18,915 nt of DNA from WHSW01 sp036794585. GTDB lineage: Bacteria > Actinomycetota > Thermoleophilia > Solirubrobacterales > 70-9. Below, piece by piece: positions 6,397-13,599 of the stretch. The notes beneath the pieces were generated by a model. It saw nothing but the letters and a program-made list of their open reading frames with translations, did no database searches and had not been told where the DNA came from. The position numbers and the translations under genes were made by a program. The stretch lies in the NCBI GenBank assembly GCA_036794585.1, contig DAIRGH010000054.1, forward strand, positions 1 to 18,915. The letters are read 5' to 3'. Positions within the stretch are counted from its first letter, which is position 1, and each line of letters begins with the position of its first letter.

Positions 6397-8316
6397 ATGG
6401 AGCCGACGGCCGCCCCTGCCGCGACGCGCGCCAGCGAGACGACGCCCGAACAGGCGACGGTGGCCGAGCGGATCGCGGACGAGCACGAGCTCGACGTCCA
6501 GCACGAAAAGCCCCAGAAGGGCAAGGGCAAGCGCGGCTCGCTCGAGAACCCCGAGGTCTACGACAACGTCCCCGGGCACGTGATCCCGATCCTCGAGCGC
6601 GAGTTCGACGACTTCGACACCGAGGCGGGCAGCTTCCTGCGCGGCGAGCAGTCAGAGGAGCAGTTCATCGGCTTCCGGCTCAAGCAGGGCGTCTACGGCC
6701 AGCGCCAGCCCGACGTGCAGATGATCCGAGTCAAGCTGCCGATGGGTGGGGTGACGCCCGACCAGCTCGATGCCTTCGCCTCGGTGATCGAGAAGTACGC
6801 GCCCCTGGGCAAGGGCCACGTCACGACCCGCCAGAACATCCAGATCCATCACGTCCCCCTGCCCGACGCGGCGAAGCTGATCCGCGAGCTGTCAGACGCC
6901 GGGCTCTCCTCGCGCGAGGGCTGCGGCAACACCGTCCGCAACGTCACCGGCGACCCCTACGCCGGGATCACCGACGGCGAGCTGTTCGACGTCACCCCGT
7001 ACGCGGCGGCGTACGTGCGCTACTTCGTCCGCCACCCCGTCACCCAGCTGATGCCGCGCAAGGTGAAGACCGCGTTCACCGCCACCGACGAGGACGTCGC
7101 GATCACCGGCATCCACGACATCGGCTTCATCCCGCGCTTTCGCGATGGGGTCCGCGGGGTCGAGATCCGGGTCGGCGGCGGGACCTCGATCATGCCCCGG
7201 GTCGCGCCCACGCTCTATGACTTCGTCGAGCTCGAAAACGGCGACTACCTGAAGATCTCCGAGGCCGTCTTCCGGATCTTCGACCGGCAGGAGTGGCTGC
7301 GCGTCAACCGCGCCCGGGCGCGGATCAAGGTGCTGATCGACAAGATCGGCATCGACGCCTTCCGCGAGATGGTCGAGGAGGAGCTCGAGGGCGACTGGGT
7401 CGGCGAGCGCGATTTCTCGATCGACCATCTCGTCTACGGCATCGACGAGGAGGCCAACGCACCTCCGGCGCCCGCCGCGGCGCCGAGCCCGAACGGCGAC
7501 CGGTCGAAGTTCGACCGCTTCGTCGAGTCCAACGTGCGCCTGCAGCGCCAAGAGGGCTTCAGGGCGATCGACGTGAAGATCACCCGCGGCGACCTGAGTC
7601 CCGAGCAGCTGCGCGGCCTCGCCCAGATCACGCGTGAGTTCACCGGTGGATCCGCGCGCACGACTGTCCATCAGAACTTCGTCCTGCGCTGGGTCCGCGA
7701 GGAGTCGGTCTACGACGTCTGGGAGCGGTTGAACGAGCTCGGGCTCGGCGATCCCGGCGTCGACCAGGTCGGCGACGTGGTCTCCTGCCCCGGCACCGAC
7801 AGCTGCAAGCTCGGCATCACCAGCTCGATGGGGCTGAACGCGGCGGTGCAGGAACGGATCGATCAGATGCAGATCACCGATCCGCTGACCCGGCGCGTCC
7901 ACATCAAGATGTCCGGCTGCCCGAACGGCTGCAGCCAGCATCACATCGCCAACATCGGCTTCTACGGGGCCTCGTTGAAGGTCGGCGGCCGCCCGATGCC
8001 CGCCTACATCCCCCACCTCGGCGGCAACTACGAGGGCGGCGAGGTCGTCTACGGGCACCGGCTCAAGTCGCGGCTGCCGGCAAAGCGCGTGCCCGACGCA
8101 GTCGAGCGCTGGCTGCGCCTGTATGAGTCAGAGCGCGACGGAGACGAGCCCTTCAACGACTTCGTCGACCGGGTCGGCACCGGCCGCTTCGAGGAGGAGG
8201 TCGCCGAGCTGGCGCTGCCGGCCGAGTTCAGCCTCGAGACGATGAACCAGTTCATCGACTGGAACCGCTCGGAGCCCTACAAGGTCGAGCGCGGCGAGGG
8301 GGAGTGCGCGGTATGA
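6397..8316 (+). CDS. sir: Siroheme [4Fe-4S] sulfite reductase (ferredoxin-type, assimilatory)
   Basis: This enzyme reduces sulfite to sulfide with six electrons, probably from ferredoxin, in cytoplasmic sulfate assimilation. About 639 residues contain the two-fold repeat of the sulfite/nitrite reductase family. The first half has GHVTTRQNIQIHH, and a linker near residue 355 is rich in Pro and Ala. The second half has GGSARTTVHQNFVLRW and the cluster ligands CPGTDSC (Cys464, Cys470) and CPNGC (Cys508, Cys512), the last being the siroheme-cluster bridge by family rule. Tyr100 (GVYGQR) and Cys176 (EGCGNT) match the Tyr-Cys pair of mycobacterial SirA, favouring sulfite over nitrite. ATG 6397 is chosen because ATG 6385 overlaps the likely -10; ATG 6385 and TTG 6376 are also in frame. 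Its stop overlaps the cysH start (ATGA). Confidence 0.93.
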   Translation: MEPTAAPAATRASETTPEQATVAERIADEHELDVQHEKPQKGKGKRGSLENPEVYDNVPGHVIPILEREFDDFDTEAGSFLRGEQSEEQFIGFRLKQGVYGQRQPDVQMIRVKLPMGGVTPDQLDAFASVIEKYAPLGKGHVTTRQNIQIHHVPLPDAAKLIRELSDAGLSSREGCGNTVRNVTGDPYAGITDGELFDVTPYAAAYVRYFVRHPVTQLMPRKVKTAFTATDEDVAITGIHDIGFIPRFRDGVRGVEIRVGGGTSIMPRVAPTLYDFVELENGDYLKISEAVFRIFDRQEWLRVNRARARIKVLIDKIGIDAFREMVEEELEGDWVGERDFSIDHLVYGIDEEANAPPAPAAAPSPNGDRSKFDRFVESNVRLQRQEGFRAIDVKITRGDLSPEQLRGLAQITREFTGGSARTTVHQNFVLRWVREESVYDVWERLNELGLGDPGVDQVGDVVSCPGTDSCKLGITSSMGLNAAVQERIDQMQITDPLTRRVHIKMSGCPNGCSQHHIANIGFYGASLKVGGRPMPAYIPHLGGNYEGGEVVYGHRLKSRLPAKRVPDAVERWLRLYESERDGDEPFNDFVDRVGTGRFEEEVAELALPAEFSLETMNQFIDWNRSEPYKVERGEGECAV

Positions 8317-9059
8317 GGAACTCCTACGTTCTCCCCACCCCCGTCCCGACCTCCAACGGAAACGGCCGCCACGCGAACGGAAACGGCCGCGCGAACCTGC
8401 CCACGATCGCCGGTCAGGTGGTCGATCCCGCCGCGGTCTCGGCAGAGGTCGAGGCGATGACGGCTGAGGAGGCCATCGCCTGGGCGATCGAGCGCTTTGA
8501 TTCCAGTCTTCGCTTTGCCGTGTCGTTTCAGAAGACCACATCCGTGCTGGTCGACATGACGCACGGGATCCACCGCGAAGCGCGGTTCTTCTACGTGGAC
8601 ACCGGCCTGCTCTTCCCTGAGACATACGCGACGCGCGACGCGCTCGCCGAGCGCTACCGGGTCGAGTTCGAGCGGGTTGCGGACGGGCCGGTGTCGCGGC
8701 TGGGCCCGGATGGCTGCTGCGCCGAGCGCAAGGTCGAGCTGATGCGCCAGGCGCTCGACCCAGCGAGCTGCTGGGTGTCGGGAATCCGCAGAGTCGACTC
8801 GGAGACTCGAGCGGCTGCGCCCAGGTTCGGCTGGGACGAGCGGTTCGGGCTCTGGAAGCTCAATCCGCTGGTCGACTGGGATGAAAGGCAGGTCTGGAGC
8901 TACATCAAGGATCAACGCGTGCCCTACAACGCCCTCCACGACCAGGGCTATCCGTCGATCGGATGCATGCCCTGCACAACGGTCGCTCAGGAGGGTGCGG
9001 GCGAGCGCGCCGGCCGCTGGGCCGGCACCGACCGCACCGAGTGCGGCATCCACGGGTAG
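8313..9059 (+). CDS. cysH: Adenylylsulfate (APS/PAPS) reductase with iron-sulfur cysteine motif
   Basis: This enzyme reduces activated sulfate to sulfite using thioredoxin. The 248-residue protein has the PP-loop-like FAVSFQKTTSV (68-78) and YVDTGLLFPETY (94-105). It continues with CC (Cys135-136), the SGIRRVDSETR substrate loop (156-166), WKLNPLVDW and CMPC (Cys218, Cys221), and ends ECGIHG with catalytic Cys244. The CC...CxxC set holds a [4Fe-4S] cluster and is the mark of enzymes using APS; PAPS-only CysH lacks it. The first 30 residues are a non-conserved Asn/Gly-rich leader. ATG 8313 is chosen for its overlap with the sir stop and the GAGGGGGAG ribosome site about nine bases upstream. 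A downstream APS kinase leaves PAPS possible as co-substrate. Confidence 0.94.
   Translation: MRNSYVLPTPVPTSNGNGRHANGNGRANLPTIAGQVVDPAAVSAEVEAMTAEEAIAWAIERFDSSLRFAVSFQKTTSVLVDMTHGIHREARFFYVDTGLLFPETYATRDALAERYRVEFERVADGPVSRLGPDGCCAERKVELMRQALDPASCWVSGIRRVDSETRAAAPRFGWDERFGLWKLNPLVDWDERQVWSYIKDQRVPYNALHDQGYPSIGCMPCTTVAQEGAGERAGRWAGTDRTECGIHG
8355..8390 (+). repeat. Perfect 15-base direct repeat in the 5' end of cysH
   Basis: AACGGAAACGGCCGC occurs at 8355-8369 and again at 8376-8390, separated by CACGCG. It encodes NGNGR twice in the non-conserved N-terminal extension of CysH. This looks like an in-frame 21-base duplication, unlikely to affect the catalytic domain. Confidence 0.8.
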
Positions 9060-9085
9060 CGCGGCACAGACGTTTCTTGCCCAGG

Positions 9086-9116
9086 TTGCTCAGGATTGAG
9101 CGAGAGTCGCTACCCT
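9086..9116 (+). promoter_or_regulatory. Candidate promoter of sat-cysC with overlapping inverted repeat
   Basis: TACCCT (9111-9116, context GCTACCCTC) fits the actinobacterial -10 pattern TAnnnT. TTGCTC (9086-9091) could be the -35 with a long 19-base spacer. GCTCAGGATTGAGC (9088-9101) is an inverted repeat with five-base arms and a four-base centre, overlapping the -35. The same -10 context GCTACC(A/C)TC is found before the tauE gene at 16886-16893. The remaining leader to the sat start is about 35-40 bases with a weak GATC/GATC pairing just before the ribosome site. If real, sat-cysC can be transcribed apart from sir-cysH. Confidence 0.4.
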
Positions 9117-9159
9117 CGCCAAGCTGAAAATCGATCAAACGATCTGGAGAACAAAAGAC

Positions 9160-10257
9160 GTGCCTGAGACATCCGCCGCCACGACCCAGGCGTTGCAGCT
9201 GAGCAACCGCCAGGCATCGGACTTCGAGCTGCTCGCAAACGGCGGCTTTGCCCCACTGACCGGCTTCCTCGGCTCCGAGGACTGGAAGTCGGTGTGCGAG
9301 GACATGCGCCTGAAGTCCGGCGAGATCTGGTCGATCCCGATCACCCTCGCCACGGATCTCGAGTGCGAGGTCGGCGACGTGATCGAGCTGAGCGCCCCCA
9401 ACGGCAAGGCGCTCGGCCGGCTCACCGTCTCCGAGATCTACGAGAAGGACGTCGAGCTGGAGGCCGAGAAGGTCTACCTGACCACCGACGACCAGCATCC
9501 CGGCGTCGCGGCGATCCGCGAGGAGGGCTCGCGCTGCATCGCCGGCCCGATCGAGGCCGACGCGCTGCCCGATCACGAAGAGGCGTTCATGCGCCGCTAC
9601 ATGACGCCCGCCGAGTCAAAGCAGGCGTTCGCCGACCGCGGCTGGAAGCGGATCGTCGCCTTTCAGACCCGCAACCCGATCCACCGCGCCCACGAGTACC
9701 TGACCAAGGCGGCGCTGGAAATCTGCGACGGCCTCTACATCCACCCGCTGATCGGCGAGACCAAGAAGGGCGACATCCCGGCCGACGTGCGGATGCGCTG
9801 CTACGAGGTCCTGATGGACAACTACTACCACCCCGATCACGTGATGCTCGGCATCAACCCCGGCAAGATGCACTACGCCGGCCCGCGCGAGGCCGTGCTG
9901 CACGCGATCATCCGCCGCAACTACGGCTGCACCCACTTCATCGTCGGGCGCGACCACGCCGGAGTGGGCGACTACTACGGCACCTACGACGCCCAGCGGA
10001 TCTTCGACGACATCGACCTCGACGAGCTCGGGATCACCCCGCTCTTCTTCGAGCACACGTTCTGGTGTCACGAGTGCGAAGGGATGGGCTCGGCCAAGAC
10101 CTGCCCGCACCCCCAGGAATCGCACCTGTTCCTGTCCGGGACGAAGGTGCGCGAGATGCTCGAGGCGGGCGAGAAGCCGCCGCACGAGTTCTCCAGGGAC
10201 GAGGTTGCCCAGATCCTGATCGACGCATACAAGGAGGAATCAGCTTCCGATGGCTGA
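9160..10257 (+). CDS. sat: Sulfate adenylyltransferase (ATP sulfurylase), homo-oligomeric type
   Basis: Makes adenosine 5'-phosphosulfate (APS) and pyrophosphate from ATP and sulfate, the entry step of sulfate assimilation. The 365-residue protein has the N-terminal PUA-like region (FELLANGGFAPLTGFL) and the nucleotidyltransferase motif QTRNPIHRAHE (169-179). After these come GPREAVLHAIIRRNYG, GRDHAG (263-268) and HLFLSGTKVREML. C-x2-C-x8-C-x-H (Cys303, Cys306, Cys315, His317) looks like the zinc site of the bacterial/archaeal Sat type. It is not the CysD/CysN heterodimer and has no fused kinase. The GTG at 9160 follows GGAG at 9146-9149 with ten bases between. Its last eight bases overlap cysC, whose ribosome site (AAGGAGG, 10231-10237) lies inside sat, so the pair is coupled. 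Confidence 0.95.
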   Translation: MPETSAATTQALQLSNRQASDFELLANGGFAPLTGFLGSEDWKSVCEDMRLKSGEIWSIPITLATDLECEVGDVIELSAPNGKALGRLTVSEIYEKDVELEAEKVYLTTDDQHPGVAAIREEGSRCIAGPIEADALPDHEEAFMRRYMTPAESKQAFADRGWKRIVAFQTRNPIHRAHEYLTKAALEICDGLYIHPLIGETKKGDIPADVRMRCYEVLMDNYYHPDHVMLGINPGKMHYAGPREAVLHAIIRRNYGCTHFIVGRDHAGVGDYYGTYDAQRIFDDIDLDELGITPLFFEHTFWCHECEGMGSAKTCPHPQESHLFLSGTKVREMLEAGEKPPHEFSRDEVAQILIDAYKEESASDG

Positions 10258-10801
10258 CGAAAAAGGCTTCTGCCTCTGGTTCACCGGGCTCTCCGGCTCG
10301 GGCAAGTCGACCATCACCACCCACCTGGTCAAGGAGCTGCGCAAGCGCGGCTCGAAGCTCGAGGTGCTCGACGGCGACGTCGTGCGCGAGAACCTTTCCA
10401 AGGGCCTCGGCTTCTCGAAGGAGGACCGCGACACCAACATCCGCCGGATCGCCTTCGTCGCCAACCTGCTGTCGCGCAACGAAGTCCCGGTGATCACCGC
10501 CGCGATCTCGCCCTACAAGGACATCCGCAACGAGGCGCGCGAGATGATGGGCGACCGCTTCGTCGAGGCCTACGTGAAGGCCTCGGTCGAGGTCTGCGAG
10601 CAGCGCGACGTCAAGGGGCTCTACGCCAAGGCGCGCTCGGGTGAGATCAAGGAGTTCACCGGGGTCTCGGATCCCTACGAGCCGCCCGAGAACCCTGAGC
10701 TGGTGCTCGAGACCGAGCAGCAGTCACCGGAGCAGTCGGCGCAGCAGATCCTCAGCTATCTCGAGGAGCGGGGCTTCCTCCCCGCGGCCGTTCCCGCCTA
10801 G
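10250..10801 (+). CDS. cysC: Adenylylsulfate kinase (APS kinase)
   Basis: Phosphorylates APS on the 3' hydroxyl to give PAPS. The 183-residue protein is full length for a stand-alone CysC: P-loop GLSGSGKS (13-20), LDGDVVRENLS (40-50), the APS-contacting stretch GFSKEDRDTNIRRI, AAISPYKDIR, then the KGLYAKARSGEIKEFTGVSD lid and DPYEPPENPEL. The ATG at 10250 is supported by AAGGAGG (10231-10237) and the eight-base overlap with sat. It is the last gene of the sulfate block; a strong hairpin follows. In a strain whose reductase looks APS-specific, PAPS may be meant for sulfotransferases or serve as a second substrate. Confidence 0.95.
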   Translation: MADEKGFCLWFTGLSGSGKSTITTHLVKELRKRGSKLEVLDGDVVRENLSKGLGFSKEDRDTNIRRIAFVANLLSRNEVPVITAAISPYKDIRNEAREMMGDRFVEAYVKASVEVCEQRDVKGLYAKARSGEIKEFTGVSDPYEPPENPELVLETEQQSPEQSAQQILSYLEERGFLPAAVPA

Positions 10802-10829
10802 GACCCGCCCCGCGCTTTCAGAGCATGGC

Positions 10830-10862
10830 CGCGAGGGGAGCCCGCTTTTGGCTCCCCTCGCG
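10830..10862. terminator. Strong hairpin terminator after cysC
   Basis: CGCGAGGGGAGCC (10830-10842) and GGCTCCCCTCGCG (10850-10862) pair perfectly over 13 bases around the loop CGCTTTT. There is no T-run on either side, as is common for terminators in high-GC actinobacteria. It lies between the convergent ends of cysC (10801) and the exported-protein gene (10878), so it probably works in both directions. Confidence 0.85.
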
Positions 10863-10877
10863 TCGCGTGCGGGTGTC

Positions 10878-11333
10878 TCAGCGCTGCTCGTCGTTCAGCT
10901 CACGCACCTCCGGGGGCGGCGGCAGCGGGCACAGCTTGTCGCCGCGGCCTTCGAACTCCCGACGTACCGCCATCATCACCTCGCCGGGGGCCGGTAGCCC
11001 GCAGTCCTCGGCCGCCTTCTTGAACGCCGGACTCGGCTCCGGTAGGGGCGGGATCTCGTCGGCCTCGCCTGGGGCCGGGACCTCGATCGTCGCGCCCGCC
11101 TGACTGCCGGGGCCAAAGCCGTGCTCGGTCATGCACTCGTCGATCCGCCCGCGCTCGGCGATCGCCTCGGCCGGGATCACGTCCTGCCCGTCGGCGGTCG
11201 CCTCGTTGGTCACCGTGCCGGTCGTGCCCTCGTCATCGCCGCCGGCCGCCCAGGCCGGCACGACGAGGGCGGCGACCGCCATCAGCACGAGCCCCAGGCC
11301 CATGCCCTGCTCGCGTTTCGTCCAGTTGCGCAT
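10878..11333 (-). CDS. Exported three-cysteine protein of unknown function
   Basis: A 151-residue protein I cannot name. Residues 1-9 are basic, 11-28 hydrophobic, and AWAA-GG near residue 30 suggests a signal-peptidase I site, so it is probably secreted. The mature part has an acidic, Thr-rich start, then IDECMTEHGF (Cys67), a Pro/Glu-rich spacer, FKKAAEDCGLP (Cys111) and Cys135 before a Pro stretch. The pair of motifs C-M-x(2)-H/N-G-x ... F-x(2)-A-x(3)-C recurs in small exported actinobacterial proteins (from memory), which suggests a conserved disulfide. The ATG at 11331-11333 is preceded by AAAGGAGC. It lies downstream of and in the same direction as the MprAB-like pair, 84 bases after the kinase stop. 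That gap holds a candidate regulator binding repeat, so it is a likely target or partner of that system. Confidence 0.8.
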   Translation of the reverse strand: MRNWTKREQGMGLGLVLMAVAALVVPAWAAGGDDEGTTGTVTNEATADGQDVIPAEAIAERGRIDECMTEHGFGPGSQAGATIEVPAPGEADEIPPLPEPSPAFKKAAEDCGLPAPGEVMMAVRREFEGRGDKLCPLPPPPEVRELNDEQR

Positions 11334-11388
11334 CCGCTGCTCCTTTCGTCTCGCGTTGTCCCGACCCCCGACACGACACCAGCGCTGT

Positions 11389-11405
11389 CTGAGACCGCAC
11401 TGAGA
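11389..11405. promoter_or_regulatory. Direct repeat CTGAGA-N5-CTGAGA, candidate response-regulator site
   Basis: CTGAGA occurs at 11389-11394 and 11400-11405, exactly 11 bases apart; a third CTGAGA in the same phase is at 11422-11427 inside the end of the kinase gene. The site is 56-72 bases before the start of the exported-protein gene. OmpR-family regulators bind direct repeats one helical turn apart, and a near-identical repeat lies upstream of the regulator gene at 13573-13589. Confidence 0.5.
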
Positions 11406-11417
11406 GAAAGCGAAGAA

Positions 11418-12881
11418 TCAGCTGAGAACGGCGGCCGGCTCCGGCTCGGCCGCGAGCACCGGTAGGCGCAGGCGCAGCAGCGTGCCTCCGCCTGCCGCCG
11501 GCTCGGCGTCGACCGAGCCGCCGTGGGCCTCGGCGACCTGGCGGACGATCGCCAGCCCGAGCCCCGAGCCCGCCAGCGCCCGGGCGCTGGCAGCGCGGTA
11601 GAAGCGGTCGAAGACCCGGGGCAGGTCGCCCGGGTCGATGCCCGGCCCGTGGTCGCGCACCGCGAGCTCGCCAACGGCGGAGAGCGTGACCTCTACCTCG
11701 CTTCCGGGCGGGCTCCACTTGGCGGCGTTGTCGAGCAGGTTGGCGACGGCGCGATCGAGGCGGTGCGGGACTCCGTGCAAGAGGCAGGGCTCGAGCTCGG
11801 CCTCAAAGCGGCGGTCGGGTGCGTGGCGCCGCGCGCTCGCCACAGCATCGGCGACAAGCTCGTCGAAGCGCAGGTCCTCGGCGATCTCGTCGGGCTGCTC
11901 GTCACGGGCGAGGTCGACCAGGTTGGCGACCAGCGTCGAGAGCTCACCGAGCTGCGCGAGCACGTCGGCGAGCAGACGCCGCCGGTCGCCCGCCGGCATC
12001 CCGTTCGGCCGCGCCAGCGTCTCGATGTTCGTGCGCAGGCTGGTCAACGGCGTGCGTAGCTCGTGCGATGCGTCGGCGACGAGCTGGCGCTGCGATGCGA
12101 CCGCCCCGTCGAGCTCGGCGAGCATCGAGTTGAAGCTGGTCGCTAGCCGGCCGATCTCGTCGTCGCGGTCGACCTCGATCCGGCTCTGCAGATCGCGGGT
12201 GCGGGCGACGTGCTCGGCCGCGTCGGTGAGCCTGGCCACGGGGGCGATCGCGGTCCGCGACACGGCACGGCCGAGGATCGCCGCGAGCGCGACGCCCCCG
12301 AGCGCGACGGCAATCAGGATGATCGCGAGGCGGCTGAGCGTCGAGTCGGTCTCCTCGAGCGAGCGCGCCACCTGCACCGCCTGTCCGCCCCCGATCGGCG
12401 CCGTGAGCACACGCAGGTGCGTCCCCTGCGCGTCGACGTCCTCGAAGAACGCGGGCCGCTCGCCCGACGCAACCTGCATCGCAGCGGCGGTGGCCGGGAT
12501 CGGGCTCCCGTCCTGAGCCGGCCGGAACACCTGCCCACCGGCACCCACCACCTGGCCGACGCCCAGCGGGGCGCCCGGCGGCTGCTCGGGCAGCGCCAAA
12601 GCGACGCCATCGCGCTTGCGGTCGCCGTCACCCCGGCGTCGGTGGTGCTTTACGCGAGGAGCCGGCAAGAGCTCGATCGACTGCCCGGATGCGGCGGCGA
12701 CGGCTGGCGGAGGCAGTGGCGCGGTCATCACGGTGGCCCCGCCGGCGAGCTCGCGCAGCGAGCTGTCGACCTGGTCGCGGAGCTGATCGCGGACGACGAA
12801 GAAGACGATCGCCGACGCGGCGACGATCGAGACCGCGACCGCGAGCGCCGAGACCAGCGCGAGTCGGCGGCGCAGGGTCAT
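11418..12881 (-). CDS. Sensor histidine kinase, MprB-like
   Basis: The membrane sensor of a two-component system. The 487-residue protein has a first transmembrane helix (about 8-30), then an extracytoplasmic region of about 150 residues with a basic stretch (HHRRRGDGDRKR, 79-90). A second helix (185-205) is followed by HAMP (205-258), the H-box ASHELRTPLTSLR with phospho-accepting His273, N-box LLDNAAKWS (382-390), G1 RDHGPGID (409-416) and G2 GSGLGLAIV (438-446). All catalytic motifs are intact. The order and the HAMP-HisKA-HATPase layout match MprB-type envelope-stress kinases, but the sensor region is too divergent to infer a signal. The ATG at 12881 overlaps the regulator stop by four bases (ATGA), so the two proteins are translated together. 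Confidence 0.94.
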   Translation of the reverse strand: MTLRRRLALVSALAVAVSIVAASAIVFFVVRDQLRDQVDSSLRELAGGATVMTAPLPPPAVAAASGQSIELLPAPRVKHHRRRGDGDRKRDGVALALPEQPPGAPLGVGQVVGAGGQVFRPAQDGSPIPATAAAMQVASGERPAFFEDVDAQGTHLRVLTAPIGGGQAVQVARSLEETDSTLSRLAIILIAVALGGVALAAILGRAVSRTAIAPVARLTDAAEHVARTRDLQSRIEVDRDDEIGRLATSFNSMLAELDGAVASQRQLVADASHELRTPLTSLRTNIETLARPNGMPAGDRRRLLADVLAQLGELSTLVANLVDLARDEQPDEIAEDLRFDELVADAVASARRHAPDRRFEAELEPCLLHGVPHRLDRAVANLLDNAAKWSPPGSEVEVTLSAVGELAVRDHGPGIDPGDLPRVFDRFYRAASARALAGSGLGLAIVRQVAEAHGGSVDAEPAAGGGTLLRLRLPVLAAEPEPAAVLS

Positions 12882-13549
12882 GCCGATCGCAGGGCGTAGC
12901 CGACGCCGCGCACGGTCTGGAGCACGCGCGGCTCGCCCCCGGCCTCGAGCTTGCGGCGCAGGTAGCCCACGTAGACCTCGAGCGAGTTCGACGAGCGCCC
13001 GAAGTCATAGCCCCAGACGCGTTCGAAGATCTGCGTCCGGGTGAGCACCTGACGCGGGTGCTCGAGGAACAGGCGCAGGAGCTCGAACTCGGTGCGCGTG
13101 AGCTCGAGCCTCCGGGCGCCGCGGCAGACCTCGTGCGTGAGCGTGTTCATCGACAGGTCGCCGTGACTGAGCAGCTCGGCGTCGGCCCCGTTGCCGCGCC
13201 GCAGCAGCGCCCGCAGCCGCGCCTGGAGCTCCTCGAGCGCGAACGGCTTGACTAGGTAGTCGTCGGCGCCGGCGTCGAGGCCCGCCACCCGGTCGGCGAC
13301 CTCGTCGCGAGCCGTGAGCACGAGTACGGGCGTGCGGTCGCCGGAGGCGCGAAGCGTCCGGCACATCTCAAGGCCGTCCATGCCCGGCATCAGCACGTCG
13401 AGCACCAGCGCATCCGGCGCCGCCTCGCGCAGCTTCGCCAGCCCCTCGTCGCCGTCGCGGGCGAGCTCGACCTCGTAGCCGTCGAGGCGCAGTGCCCGCT
13501 CTAGCGAGTCGCGAACCGCAGGCTCGTCGTCGACGACGAGGATCCGCAT
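12878..13549 (-). CDS. OmpR-family response regulator, MprA-like
   Basis: A 223-residue transcription factor that should be phosphorylated by the adjacent kinase. The receiver domain has MRILVVDDEP, phospho-acceptor Asp51 (LVLDVLMPGMDG), Thr79 (LTARDE) and Lys101 (YLVKPFA). The C-terminal winged helix runs from about residue 128, with LTRTEFELLRLF, QVLTRTQIFERVWG, the recognition segment SSNSLEVYVGYLRRKLE and TVRGVGYALR. All key residues are intact. ATG 13549 is preferred because the domain begins there; an in-frame GTG at 13567 would add six residues. ATTGTT on the plus strand (AACAAT on the coding strand, 13557-13562) ends seven bases from the ATG and may be the -10 of a leaderless transcript. 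Direct repeats at 13573-13589 suggest autoregulation. Confidence 0.95.
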   Translation of the reverse strand: MRILVVDDEPAVRDSLERALRLDGYEVELARDGDEGLAKLREAAPDALVLDVLMPGMDGLEMCRTLRASGDRTPVLVLTARDEVADRVAGLDAGADDYLVKPFALEELQARLRALLRRGNGADAELLSHGDLSMNTLTHEVCRGARRLELTRTEFELLRLFLEHPRQVLTRTQIFERVWGYDFGRSSNSLEVYVGYLRRKLEAGGEPRVLQTVRGVGYALRSA

Positions 13550-13572
13550 GTGTGCGATTGTTCTCACTGCGG

Positions 13573-13589
13573 CTAAGAGGGACCTAAGA
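13573..13589. promoter_or_regulatory. Direct repeat CTAAGA-N5-CTAAGA between regulator and cyclase genes
   Basis: CTAAGAGGG occurs at 13573-13581 and 13584-13592, so the hexamers CTAAGA are 11 bases apart. The repeat sits 24-40 bases before the regulator ATG and just before the cyclase GTG at 13600, and the second copy also supplies that gene's GAGGGG ribosome site (13588-13593). The arrangement and sequence match the CTGAGA pair at 11389-11405 (consensus CTRAGA-N5-CTRAGA). A regulator bound here could control both divergent genes. Confidence 0.5.
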
Positions 13590-13599
13590 GGGGCATAGT

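Noticed and set aside
5784..6530. N-terminal extension of the dehydrogenase on the minus strand
   Set aside because: It is antisense to the epsilon-like, dodecin and sir genes, has no family similarity, and the conserved protein begins at the ATG at 5783.
6892..8058. A 388-codon minus-strand frame opposite sir
   Set aside because: It is low-complexity shadow coding; the plus strand encodes an intact sulfite reductase with all cluster cysteines.
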